Origin: Microbacterium sp. ET2
Lineage (GTDB): Bacteria > Actinomycetota > Actinomycetes > Actinomycetales > Microbacteriaceae
Reading direction: 5' to 3'
NCBI RefSeq assembly: GCF_030347395.1
Contig: NZ_CP128170.1
Coordinates: 2,108,001-2,172,000 of the forward strand
Length of the DNA: 64,000 nucleotides
Position numbers and translations under genes: made by a program. Below the pieces are notes generated by a model. That model was not told the DNA's origin. It did no database searches and worked only from the letters and a program-made list of their open reading frames with translations. Positions 53,125 through 62,593 of the stretch are shown here, piece after piece (the stretch's first letter is position 1; every line of letters starts with the position of its first letter).

Positions 53125-54336
53125 ATGACCCGGGGCGGGCCGACCGCGGCGCTCCAGCCCTTTCACAACCGCAACTTCTCCCTGTACTTCGCGGGGCAGG
53201 TCGCATCGAACACCGGCACGTGGTTCCAGAACCTCGCGCTCTCGCTCGCGGTGCTGGACGCCACCGGCAGCGCGCAGGCGCTCAGCGGTGTCACGATCGC
53301 TCAGTTCCTGCCGCTGCTGCTGCTGAGCGTCCCGGCCGGGCGCGTCGCCGACCGGTTCCGTCCACGGTCGATTCTCCTGGTCACCTCCATCGCCTCGGCT
53401 GCCGTCGTCGCGGGCCTCGCTCTGCTCACGCTCGCACCCACACTTCCGCTCGGGCCCCTGTACGCACTGGTGGCGGCGCTCGGCGTGGTCCATACGTTCG
53501 AGCGACTCGCCGCGCAGGCGATCATCTACGAGCTCGTGGGGCCCGAAAGACTCTCGACGGCCGTGTCGCTCAGCACGATCGCGCTGGCTTCGGCGCGGTC
53601 CATCGGACCAGGGCTCGCCGGCGTCGCCTTCGCTGCGCTCGGGCCGACGGTGTGCCTGCTGGTCAATGCGGGTTCGTTCCTTCTCGTGTTCGTGTCGGTC
53701 CTGCTCCTGCGGCCGGCGCGGATGTTCCCTCGGGTCATGCGCGATCGCCGCGCGCCCCGTTTCCGCCCGCCCCGCGCGCTCGCGACGCTGCTCGTGGTCA
53801 ACGTCGTGATCGCTCTGCTGGCGCTGAACCTCATGCTGGTACTCACCTCGACGGTGACGCTGTCCTTCGGCGGCGACGCGGCAGCGGTCGGCGCCGTGCA
53901 CACTCTCAATGCCGTCGGCGCCATCGTCGGCGGCCTCATCGCCGCGGGCAGAACGACAGTGACCGTGCGTTCGCTCATCGTCGCGTGCGCGGTGATGGGG
54001 GCAGCGCTGCTGGTCAACGCCGCCGCGCCGACGCTCGGAGTGCTGCTGCTCCTCGGCCCCGTCCTCGGCCTCGGTGTCGGGTACTACCAGGGTGTTCTCT
54101 ACGCCGCCGCGCAGGGGAGCGTGGCGCCCGAGCACATCGGCAGGACGATGTCGTGGGTCACCCTCGGCAACTACGGGATGGTGCCGATCGGTGCGGCGCT
54201 GATCGGCTGGGTGATCGACCTCTCCGACGGTCGAGTCGCCCTCGCCATCGGTGGAACGGCTGCTCTCGCATGCGCGGTGTTCGTCGCGCTGCGGCTGGGG
54301 CGACGCGGCGAGGCGCCCGGCGCGGTCACAGACTGA
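53125..54336 (+). CDS. MFS transporter (EntS/MFS_3-like), 403 aa
   Basis: Twelve-helix major facilitator. It starts with the MFS_3-type FHNRNFSLYFAGQVASNTGT and WFQNLALSLAVLD, has the loop motif GRVADRFRPRSILLVTS, and GYYQGVLYAAAQGSVAPEHI with GRTMSWVTLGNYGMVPIGAA in the second half. Such carriers usually export small molecules, so it may remove an end product or toxic intermediate. Starts 4 bp after the preceding stop and is the last gene of the operon; its end overlaps the convergent MarR gene by 11 bp. Confidence 0.88.
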   Translation: MTRGGPTAALQPFHNRNFSLYFAGQVASNTGTWFQNLALSLAVLDATGSAQALSGVTIAQFLPLLLLSVPAGRVADRFRPRSILLVTSIASAAVVAGLALLTLAPTLPLGPLYALVAALGVVHTFERLAAQAIIYELVGPERLSTAVSLSTIALASARSIGPGLAGVAFAALGPTVCLLVNAGSFLLVFVSVLLLRPARMFPRVMRDRRAPRFRPPRALATLLVVNVVIALLALNLMLVLTSTVTLSFGGDAAAVGAVHTLNAVGAIVGGLIAAGRTTVTVRSLIVACAVMGAALLVNAAAPTLGVLLLLGPVLGLGVGYYQGVLYAAAQGSVAPEHIGRTMSWVTLGNYGMVPIGAALIGWVIDLSDGRVALAIGGTAALACAVFVALRLGRRGEAPGAVTD

Positions 54337-54863
54337 GTCCGGGCCCCTTCGCCGGGCGGCGACGGCGTGCCTCCACGGCTGCGGCTTCCGCGGCACGATC
54401 GCCGAAGTAGCCGCCGGCGAGCACCGAGGCGGCGCGGTCGAGCACCTCGGCGAGGGAGTCACCGAGGTCGGGGCCGATGAGTTCGGTCAGACGGTCCTCG
54501 CGCGCGCGGATGTCGTCCTCGCAGTCATGGAGGACGCGCCATCCTTCCTCGCTCAGCCGCACCAGCCGGACTCGTCTGTTCGTGGGATGTTCGGCACGCT
54601 CGATGAGGCCGTTCGCCAGGAGCCTCGGCCGAGACGACGTGCGCGGCCTGAGAGCTGACGAAGGTGCGGCGTGCCACCTGGGCGTTGGACAGTGGCTCTC
54701 CCTCACCCAGCACCTGCAGGATGAGCAGCTGCGGCAGGGTGACGCCGTGAGCGAGGGCCGTGTTCTCCGCCGCACGGTTGAGTGCGCGAGCCAGTCGATA
54801 GGCCGTGTAGTTCAGACGCTCGGTGGCGGGCCTGCCCCGAGGATCGCGGTCCATGCTCGCCAC
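54326..54863 (-). pseudogene. MarR family transcriptional regulator, frame broken by one extra base
   Basis: The N-terminal part in one frame (RLNYTAYRLARALNRAAE, GVTLPQLLILQVLGEGEPLS, RTFVSSQAAHVVSA) continues in the next frame with RLLANGLIERAEHPTNRRVR then LVRLSEEGWRVL and a long C-terminal helix. Dropping one base near 54626 restores a 178-aa winged-helix MarR protein with an intact wing. The remainder shows no decay, so a sequencing error is plausible. GTG at 54863 is leaderless (TAGGCT 6 nt upstream). Lies downstream of PadR and may control the O-demethylation or efflux genes. Confidence 0.82.
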
Positions 54864-54885
54864 CGGTCCAGCCTACGGCGAACCG

Positions 54886-55464
54886 TCAGCCCACCCGGTC
54901 CACGAGGTCGAGCCCCCGCCGGGCCCACTCGATCTCGCCGCGAGCCCGCTCCACGAGGCCCTCGTAGGCGAAGCGCTTGTAGGCGATCGTGCGCTCGCGA
55001 TCCTCGTCGGCGGTGGCCGCGAGGCGCCTGACGAGCATCGGGTTGCTCAGTGCGTCGATGCGCGCCAGCTCCCCCTCCCACTGCGCGAGCTCGGCCGACC
55101 AGGCCATGATGTGACGCTCGAGGAAGCGCCGCGCCGCGTCGGGCGTCGTGGTCTCGAGGTAGGCCGCTCGCAGATGCGCGGGGTCTCGCACGCGCTGGTA
55201 GTCCAGCGGTGAGGTCATCCAGTCGAGAAAGGCGCGATCACCGGCATCCGTCACGTGATAGAGCCGTCGCCGACCGCGCTCGCCGCGGGTCTGCTCCTCA
55301 GCCTCGACCAGGCCCTCCTGCTCCATCTTGCGCAGCTCGGGGTAGATCTGCGAGTCGGGAGCATGCCAGACATGACCGACCGAGAGGGAGAACTGCTTCT
55401 GCAGCTCGTAACCCGACAGCGCACCGACGCGGAGGATCGCCAGCAGGGCGTATCGCAGACTCAT
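54886..55464 (-). CDS. PadR family transcriptional regulator (subfamily 2), 192 aa
   Basis: PadR N-terminal winged helix: SLRYALLAILRVGALSGYEL, FSLSVGHVWHAPDSQIYPEL, RKMEQEGLVEAEEQTRGERG and RRRLYHVTDAGDRAFLDWM. A helical Vir/AphA-like C-terminal domain follows. PadR proteins commonly repress phenolic-acid genes and respond to the phenolics. Lies 75 bp after LigM-3 on the same strand. The palindrome CTATGAACATAG in the metF-purU-LigM promoter is a candidate site. Confidence 0.9.
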   Translation of the reverse strand: MSLRYALLAILRVGALSGYELQKQFSLSVGHVWHAPDSQIYPELRKMEQEGLVEAEEQTRGERGRRRLYHVTDAGDRAFLDWMTSPLDYQRVRDPAHLRAAYLETTTPDAARRFLERHIMAWSAELAQWEGELARIDALSNPMLVRRLAATADEDRERTIAYKRFAYEGLVERARGEIEWARRGLDLVDRVG

Positions 55465-55539
55465 GAAGCTCCTTGCCGGGTCTGGGTCAGTGAGCGAAGG
55501 GGCCCGGACGTGTGCGCCCGAGCCCCTTCGCGGTCATGG

Positions 55540-57003
<1,464 letters not shown>

Positions 57004-57888
57004 TCAGGGGCGGTCGCTGAAGACGATCGTGTGGTTGCCGTGACGGATGACGCGGTCCTCGGCGTGCCACTGCACGGCGCGCGACAGCACAGCGCGCTCG
57101 ACGTAGGCGCCGCGGGCCTGCAGGTCGGCCGCCGTCATCCGGTGGTCGACGCGGGCGACATCCTGCTCGATGATCGGTCCCTCGTCGAGGTCGGCGGTGA
57201 CGTAATGGCTCGTCGCCCCGATGAGCTTGACGCCCCGTTCCCTGGCCTTCTTATAGGGCGCCGCGCCGATGAAGGCGGGGAGGAAGGAGTGATGGATGTT
57301 GATGACCGGCACGCCGATCTTCGCCAGGAACTCCTCCGAGAGGATCTGCATGTACCGCGCCAGGACGACGAAGTCGACGTTGCCGTCGAGGAGCTTGAGG
57401 ATCTCCGCCTCGGCGGCGGACTTGTCGGGCCCCTGCGAGTGGACGTGCACGAACGGGATGCCGAACGAGCGGACGTCCTCGGCGGTGTTGGTGTGATTGG
57501 AGATGACCATCGGGATGGTCACGGGTAGCTCGCCGCGGCGATGGCGCCACAGCAGCTCCAGCAGGCAGTGGTCGCTCGTCGAGGCGAGGATCGCCATGCG
57601 CTTGGGCACCGACTGGTCGGTGAGCACCCAGGTCATGCCGAGTGGTCCGAGCGTCTTCTCCAGGTCGGCCTCGATGGCGGGCATCGTCGCGGTGAGATCG
57701 GGGCGGTGGAACACCACGCGCTGGAAGAACTCCCCGCCCTCGGGGTTGTCGGAGTACTGGTCGAGGGTGACGATGTTGCCCTCGTTGCGGGCGATCAGCG
57801 CCGACACGGCCGCGACGATCCCGGGCTGGTCGGGGCCGTGGACGATCAGGCAGGCGTGGTCGCGCCGGGCATCGGTGTGCAGCGTCAT
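57004..57888 (-). CDS. purU: Formyltetrahydrofolate deformylase, 294 aa
   Basis: Hydrolyses 10-formyl-THF to formate plus THF. The N-terminal ACT domain is ACLIVHGPDQPGIVAAVSAL. The hydrolase domain carries the catalytic triad segments MVISNHTNT (Asn), INIHHSFLPAFIGAAPY (His) and VTADLDEGPIIEQD (Asp). Normal length. In this setting it regenerates free THF for O-demethylation and disposes of the methyl carbon as formate. Ten bp after metF; the ATG at 57888 has GGAGT upstream. Confidence 0.95.
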   Translation of the reverse strand: MTLHTDARRDHACLIVHGPDQPGIVAAVSALIARNEGNIVTLDQYSDNPEGGEFFQRVVFHRPDLTATMPAIEADLEKTLGPLGMTWVLTDQSVPKRMAILASTSDHCLLELLWRHRRGELPVTIPMVISNHTNTAEDVRSFGIPFVHVHSQGPDKSAAEAEILKLLDGNVDFVVLARYMQILSEEFLAKIGVPVINIHHSFLPAFIGAAPYKKARERGVKLIGATSHYVTADLDEGPIIEQDVARVDHRMTAADLQARGAYVERAVLSRAVQWHAEDRVIRHGNHTIVFSDRP

Positions 57889-57898
57889 GCGGGACTCC

Positions 57899-58771
57899 TC
57901 AGGATTGCGGGGCGCGGAAATCGCGCACCCACTCCGAGGTCGCGCGCAGCCCGCCGAATGTGTAGAAGTGCAGTCTGACATTCCCGAGGGCGCCGTTCTG
58001 AGCCAGCAGGTCGGCGAGGTCGGTGACGAAGCGGTCGGGACCCGCGGTGCCCATCAGGTTGGTCAGCGAGAAGCCGTACTTCTTCACGATCATCGCGTTC
58101 GCGCCGATTCCGAAGCGGCGGGCGAAGCCCAGCAGGCGCTTGATGCCCGCGGGACCGGGCGTGCCGATCCGGATCTCGGCGGTGATGCCGCGGCGCCGGA
58201 CCTCCTGGATCCAGGCCATCACCGGATCGGTGTCGAAGGCGAACTGCGTGAGGATGACCGCGTCGAGACCCTGCTCGGCGAGGGCGGCGATCTTGTCCTC
58301 GAGGTGGCGCCACAGGATCTCTTCGGAGATGTCGGGGTGACCCTCGGGGTATCCCGCGATGCTGACCTCCTTCACGCCGTACTGCTGCAGGATGCCGGAT
58401 CGGATCACCGACAGCGAGTCTTCGTAGGGGCCTTCGGGCTCGGCCGGGTCGCCGCCGACGGAGAAGACGTGCTCGCTCGCGCCGACCTCCTGGAGGTGGG
58501 CGAGGAACTCCTGGAGCTGCTCCGCGGACTTCAGGCGCCGCGCCGAGATGTGGGGTACGGGGACGAAGCCGGCTTCCTTCACCGCCTTCGACGCGGCGAC
58601 GCGCATCTCGAGGTCTTCATTGCCGAGGAACGTCACGTTCACCTTGGTGCCGGCGGGGATCGAGTCCTGCGCCTCCTGCAGACCCGGGATGTCCTTCCCG
58701 GTCATCTCCAGCGAGTAATCCTGAACGAGCGCGCGAGCGGCTGCGGAATGTTCGGAGGTGGTGCGTGCCAC
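57899..58771 (-). CDS. metF: Methylenetetrahydrofolate reductase, 290 aa
   Basis: MetF-type FAD TIM barrel: TKVNVTFLGNEDLEMRVAAS, VPHISARRLKSAEQLQEFLA, VKEVSIAGYPEGHPDISEEI, DAVILTQFAFDTDPVMAWIQ and GTPGPAGIKRLLGFARRFGI. Next to LigM-3 and purU it probably runs in the oxidative direction, turning methyl-THF into methylene-THF, rather than serving methionine synthesis. No folD (methylene-THF dehydrogenase/cyclohydrolase) or formate-THF ligase is in the window, so that step must come from elsewhere. The GTG at 58771 has GGAAAGG upstream. Confidence 0.92.
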   Translation of the reverse strand: MARTTSEHSAAARALVQDYSLEMTGKDIPGLQEAQDSIPAGTKVNVTFLGNEDLEMRVAASKAVKEAGFVPVPHISARRLKSAEQLQEFLAHLQEVGASEHVFSVGGDPAEPEGPYEDSLSVIRSGILQQYGVKEVSIAGYPEGHPDISEEILWRHLEDKIAALAEQGLDAVILTQFAFDTDPVMAWIQEVRRRGITAEIRIGTPGPAGIKRLLGFARRFGIGANAMIVKKYGFSLTNLMGTAGPDRFVTDLADLLAQNGALGNVRLHFYTFGGLRATSEWVRDFRAPQS

Positions 58772-58817
58772 GTCGAGGTCCTTTCCTCTGCGATGAGCAT
58801 CGGTGCTCTCGTCCCTA

Positions 58818-58846
58818 ACGATAACTATGAACATAGGTAATGGCAA
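58818..58846 (-). promoter_or_regulatory. Promoter of metF-purU-LigM-3 with palindrome in its spacer
   Basis: Read on the minus strand: TTGCCA (58841-58846), 17-bp spacer, TATCGT (58818-58823). The perfect palindrome CTATGAACATAG (58825-58836) lies wholly in the spacer, a classic repressor position. PadR or MarR from the downstream genes, or PaaX, are candidates. Confidence 0.6.
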
Positions 58847-58880
58847 GAGGCATGTGATGTCGTGCAGATTCAACGATTCG

Positions 58881-58930
58881 GTGACGCTCGTCACAGAAGT
58901 CTTGACAAGCGGATGTCGCTGCCGGACCAT
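58881..58930 (+). promoter_or_regulatory. Promoter region of the SsuA-type importer operon
   Basis: TTGACA (58902-58907) with GACCAT (58925-58930) at 17 bp. Just upstream is the palindrome GTGACGCTCGTCAC (58881-58894), which shares 13 bases with the element at 26286-26298. Confidence 0.5.
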
Positions 58931-59026
58931 GATCTCGTCAGGCCACGAGGACGTGACGACCCGACGCAGCACCGACGTCACGCCTCGAGGACCGGCTCCA
59001 CTCCGACACCAACGAGAGGCCCGTCA

Positions 59027-60025
59027 ATGAAGAAGAGGCTCGCCGCGCTCGGCCTGATGGCCGCAGCCGCACTCGCCCTCGCCGGTTGCACCGATTCCGC
59101 AGCCGGCCCCACCGCCGAACCCAGTGACAGCGCCGACGCCGGCGGTGGCACGACCGAAGAGATCCGCGACGTCCGCGTGGCCGCGCTCCCGATCGCCGAG
59201 TCCGGGGCCCTGTGGGCCGCCATCGACGAGGGGATCTTCGAGGAGTACGGGCTGAACGTCGAGGTGGTGCCCGCCCAGGGCGGCGCCCAGGCGATCCCCG
59301 CGCTGCTCAGCGGCGACATCGACTTCGCGATCGGTCAGCCCTTCGGCCCCATCCGCGCCGACCTGCAGGACCTCGGCGTCGTCATCTTCAGCAACTACGC
59401 CTCGTCGCTGGCCGACGGTGAGGACGTCAACGGCGTGGTCGCGCTCGGTGATGCCGGCATCGCCGGCCCCGCCGATCTCGCCGGCAAGCGCGTGGCCGTC
59501 AACAGCCTCGGTGCCGCGGGTGACCTGACCATCCGCAAGGCGGTCGACGACGCCGGCGGCGACTCCTCGACGATCGAGTTCGTCGAGGTCGCCTTCCCCG
59601 ACGCGCAGGCCCAGCTCGAGGCCGGCAACATCGACGCCGCGTGGGTCCCCGACCCGTTCCGCGGCATCGTCGTCGGGGGTGGTGGGGTCGAGGTCGTCGC
59701 CCCGTACCAGGCGACCATCCCGGGCCTGACGGTGCTGACGAACTTCACCACGCAGGCGAAGATCGACGAGGACCCCGAGCTCGTGGCCGACTACGCCGCG
59801 GCGATGGCCGATGCGCTGGAGTTCGCCTCGCAGAACGAGGATGCCGTGCGCGCGGCGATCGCGACCAACCTCGAGATCCCGGAGGAGGCCGCCGCCGGGA
59901 TCGTGCTGCCGGACTTCACCGCCGACCTGGGCAGCGCCGGTGTCGAAGAGCTCGCCGCCCTCGCGGTCGAGTACGGCTACATCGACGCCGAGCCGGACTT
60001 CTCGCGGCTCATCCAGCAGCAGTAG
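59027..60025 (+). CDS. SsuA/NMT1-type ABC substrate-binding lipoprotein, 332 aa
   Basis: Lipobox LALAGCT, then a Ser/Asp/Gly linker. NMT1/SsuA-like type II fold: AALPIAESGALWAAIDEGIF, EEYGLNVEVVPAQGG, LLSGDIDFAIGQPFGP, LAGKRVAVNSLGAAGDLTIR, LEAGNIDAAWVPDPF and a C-terminal helix. Such proteins bind sulphonates, taurine, nitrate, pyrimidine precursors and aromatic acids (phthalate-type). Divergent from metF-purU-LigM-3, so the ligand is probably the compound demethylated by LigM-3. The ATG at 59027 has GAGAGG upstream. Confidence 0.88.
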   Translation: MKKRLAALGLMAAAALALAGCTDSAAGPTAEPSDSADAGGGTTEEIRDVRVAALPIAESGALWAAIDEGIFEEYGLNVEVVPAQGGAQAIPALLSGDIDFAIGQPFGPIRADLQDLGVVIFSNYASSLADGEDVNGVVALGDAGIAGPADLAGKRVAVNSLGAAGDLTIRKAVDDAGGDSSTIEFVEVAFPDAQAQLEAGNIDAAWVPDPFRGIVVGGGGVEVVAPYQATIPGLTVLTNFTTQAKIDEDPELVADYAAAMADALEFASQNEDAVRAAIATNLEIPEEAAAGIVLPDFTADLGSAGVEELAALAVEYGYIDAEPDFSRLIQQQ

Positions 60026-60031
60026 CCCGTC

Positions 60032-60070
60032 GGGAGCGGGCGGCCGCGTTCCCGCGCGCCGCCCGCTCCC
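60032..60070 (+). terminator. Intercistronic hairpin after the SsuA-type binding-protein gene
   Basis: GGGAGCGGGCGGC (60032-60044) and GCCGCCCGCTCCC (60058-60070): a perfect 13-bp stem with a 13-nt loop. It starts 7 bp after the binding-protein stop and before the permease. It probably partially terminates or stabilises the upstream mRNA so that binding protein exceeds permease. Confidence 0.65.
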
Positions 60071-60100
60071 GTTCCCCACTTCGATCCCGAGAGGTCCCCC

Positions 60101-60973
60101 GTGTCCGAGAACGCGGTGATCCCATCACCGAAGACGACCGTGCCGCCGCGTGAGCACCGCCCGGCCCCGTCGAGCCGTCTGCGCTCGGCCCGCCGCGCCC
60201 GCGCCTTCCGCAAAGTCGCCCTCGGGGCACTCGGCATCGCCGGGTTCCTCATCACCTGGCAGCTGATCCCGACTTTCGGGATCCTCGACGCCCGCTTCTT
60301 CCCGCCGCCCACCGAGGTCCTCGCCCGCCTCGCCTCCGACCTGCGCGACCTCGAGTTCTGGCGCAACATCGGCCGCACGATGACCGCCTGGGCGATCGGG
60401 CTCGCCATCGCCACGGTGCTGGCCGTGGTGCTCGGCACGATCATCGGACTCGTGCCGTTCCTGCGGAAGGCGACCCACACGACGGTGGAGTTCCTCCGTC
60501 CCATCCCGTCGGTGGCCCTCATCCCGCTCGCGATCCTCATGTTCGGTCTGCGCATCGAAGCGGCGCTCGTGATCGTCGTCTACGCCACCTTCTGGCAGAT
60601 CTTCGTTCAGGTGCTGTACGGCGTCGCCGACGTCGACGCCGTCGCCCGCGATACCGCCAAGAGCTTCGGGCTCCCGCGCGCCCACCGCATCCGCTATCTG
60701 ATTCTGCCGACAGCGCTGCCCTACCTCATGACCGGGCTCCGCCTCGGTGCGACGGTGGCGCTGATCCTCGCCGTCACCGCCGAGCTCACGATCGGAAACC
60801 CCGGGCTCGGCCGTGCGATCGTCGTCGCGCAGTCCGCGGGTGACTATGTCCGGGTGTACGCGCTGGTGATCGTCACCGGCATCCTCGGGCTCATCATCAA
60901 TCTCGTCTTCCGCTTCATCGAGCGCCGGTCGCTCTCGTGGCATCAGTCGGTCCGCGGGGAGGAAGTGCTGTGA
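60101..60973 (+). CDS. SsuC-type ABC transporter permease 1, 290 aa
   Basis: BPD_transp_1 permease with about six helices after a basic N-terminal tail. Cytoplasmic coupling loop: VARDTAKSFGLPRAHRIRYL then ILPTALPYLMTGLRLG. LRPIPSVALIPLAILMFG is the conserved segment of the SsuC/TauC group. GTG start at 60101 with GAGAGG upstream. Its stop overlaps the next permease start (GTGA). Confidence 0.92.
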   Translation: MSENAVIPSPKTTVPPREHRPAPSSRLRSARRARAFRKVALGALGIAGFLITWQLIPTFGILDARFFPPPTEVLARLASDLRDLEFWRNIGRTMTAWAIGLAIATVLAVVLGTIIGLVPFLRKATHTTVEFLRPIPSVALIPLAILMFGLRIEAALVIVVYATFWQIFVQVLYGVADVDAVARDTAKSFGLPRAHRIRYLILPTALPYLMTGLRLGATVALILAVTAELTIGNPGLGRAIVVAQSAGDYVRVYALVIVTGILGLIINLVFRFIERRSLSWHQSVRGEEVL

Positions 60974-61794
60974 CCCTCTACACCAGCACCGTGGTGACGC
61001 CGGGGCCCCGCTCCCGCCGCTGGGCGAAGTTCGGCTCGGGCATCGGGTACGCCCTCGGGTTCCCCATCGTTCTGCTCATCCTGTGGGGGATCTGGTCGTC
61101 CTTCTCGACGACCCCGTTCTTTCCGAGCCCCCTCGCCATCGCCGAGGCGTTCGTCGATACCTGGGTGGGTCCGGCGTTCTTCACCGACGTGCTCCCGAGC
61201 CTCGGGCGCCTGGTCGTCGGGGCCGCCCTGTCGATCGTCGTCGGCATCGTCGCCGGCTTGGTCATCGGGCTCACCCGGTGGCTGAGCGAGCTGCTCGAGC
61301 CGATCCTGGAGTTCTTCCGCGCCATCCCGCCGCCCGTGCTCATCCCGATCATCGCGGTACTGCTCGGCCCCACCGACTCGATGAAGATCGTCGTCATCGT
61401 CGCCGGCTCGCTCTGGCCGGTGCTCCTCAACACCATCGACGGCGTCCGGGCGACCGACAGCGTGATGACCGAGACAGCCCGCTCCTTCGCGCTGACGCCG
61501 GGCGAACGCATCCGCTATCTCGTGCTGCCCGCCGCGAGCCCGCGCATCATGACCGGCGTCCGACAGGCCCTGTCGATCGCGCTGATCCTCATGGTCATCT
61601 CCGAGATGTTCTACTCGTCGTCGGGACTCGGCTACCGCATCGTCTTCTTCCAGCGGAACTACCTCATCGCCGAGATGTGGAGCGGCATCGTGCTTCTCGG
61701 TCTCATCGGTGTGCTGCTCGCCACGATCTTCGGGTTCGTCGAGCGGAGGGTGCTGCGCTGGTACCACGGAATCAAGGAGGTGGAGCGTGCCTGA
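60970..61794 (+). CDS. SsuC-type ABC transporter permease 2, 274 aa
   Basis: Paralogue of permease 1. FFRAIPPPVLIPIIAVLLGP is the conserved membrane segment, and TARSFALTPGERIRYLVLPA then SPRIMTGVRQALSIAL the coupling loop. Two permeases suggest a heterodimeric channel, as in some phthalate- or pyrimidine-type importers rather than SsuABC proper. Its 3' end overlaps the ATPase start by 8 bp. Confidence 0.92.
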   Translation: MTLYTSTVVTPGPRSRRWAKFGSGIGYALGFPIVLLILWGIWSSFSTTPFFPSPLAIAEAFVDTWVGPAFFTDVLPSLGRLVVGAALSIVVGIVAGLVIGLTRWLSELLEPILEFFRAIPPPVLIPIIAVLLGPTDSMKIVVIVAGSLWPVLLNTIDGVRATDSVMTETARSFALTPGERIRYLVLPAASPRIMTGVRQALSIALILMVISEMFYSSSGLGYRIVFFQRNYLIAEMWSGIVLLGLIGVLLATIFGFVERRVLRWYHGIKEVERA

Positions 61795-62593
61795 AACGCT
61801 GCTCGAGGTGCAGAACCTCAAGAAGGTGTACGAAGCGGCGACCGGAGACGTCGAGGCGATCGGCGACATCAGCTTCCGGATGAAGGCCGGCGAGCTGGTC
61901 TGCATCGTCGGTCCGTCGGGCTGCGGCAAGACCACGCTGCTGAAGTGCATCGCGGGGCTCCTCCGCCCGACTGCCGGCAGCGTCGAGCTCGACGGTCAGG
62001 CCGTCACGAACCCGCCGGAGAGCATGGCGCTGGTCTTCCAGGAGTACGGCCGGTCGCTGTACCCGTGGCTGACGGTGCGCGGGAACGTCGAGCTGCCGCT
62101 CAAGCACAAGCGGATGTCGCGGGCCGACCGCGACCGCCTCGTCGACGACGCCCTGAAGGCCGTCGGTCTCGATCACGCCGACAAGAGCTACCCCTGGCAG
62201 CTGTCGGGCGGGATGCAGCAGCGCGTCGCGATCGCGCGGGCGGTGGCCTATCAGCCCGAGGTGCTGATCATGGACGAGCCTTTCGCCGCCGTCGACGCGC
62301 AGACCCGTGCCGACCTCGAGGATCTCGTGCGGACCCTCCACCGCGAGCGCGGGATGTCGATCCTGTTCGTCACCCACGACATCGACGAGTCGGTGTACCT
62401 GGGGGAGCGCGTCGTGGTGCTGTCGAAGTCGCCGACCTGGGTGCAGGAGGATCTGGCGATCGACCTGCCGCCGGCGCGCGATCAGATCACGACGCGGGCG
62501 ATGCCACGATTCACCGAGCTGCGGACCCACGTGTACGAGCAGATCCAGCGCGCCAAGCGCGGCGAGGCCGTGAGGCCGGGCGCGGTGGCGTGA
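61787..62593 (+). CDS. SsuB-type ABC transporter ATP-binding protein, 268 aa
   Basis: Walker A is VGPSGCGKTTLLKC, Q-loop LVFQEYGRSLYPWLTV, signature LSGGMQQRVAIARA, Walker B VLIMDEPFAAVDAQT and H-loop LFVTHDIDESVYLGERVVVL. The ending ARDQITTRAMPRFTELRTHV matches the NrtD/SsuB/TauB group. GTG at 61787 is preceded by AAGGAGG. Its stop overlaps PaaX by 4 bp. Confidence 0.94.
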   Translation: MPETLLEVQNLKKVYEAATGDVEAIGDISFRMKAGELVCIVGPSGCGKTTLLKCIAGLLRPTAGSVELDGQAVTNPPESMALVFQEYGRSLYPWLTVRGNVELPLKHKRMSRADRDRLVDDALKAVGLDHADKSYPWQLSGGMQQRVAIARAVAYQPEVLIMDEPFAAVDAQTRADLEDLVRTLHRERGMSILFVTHDIDESVYLGERVVVLSKSPTWVQEDLAIDLPPARDQITTRAMPRFTELRTHVYEQIQRAKRGEAVRPGAVA

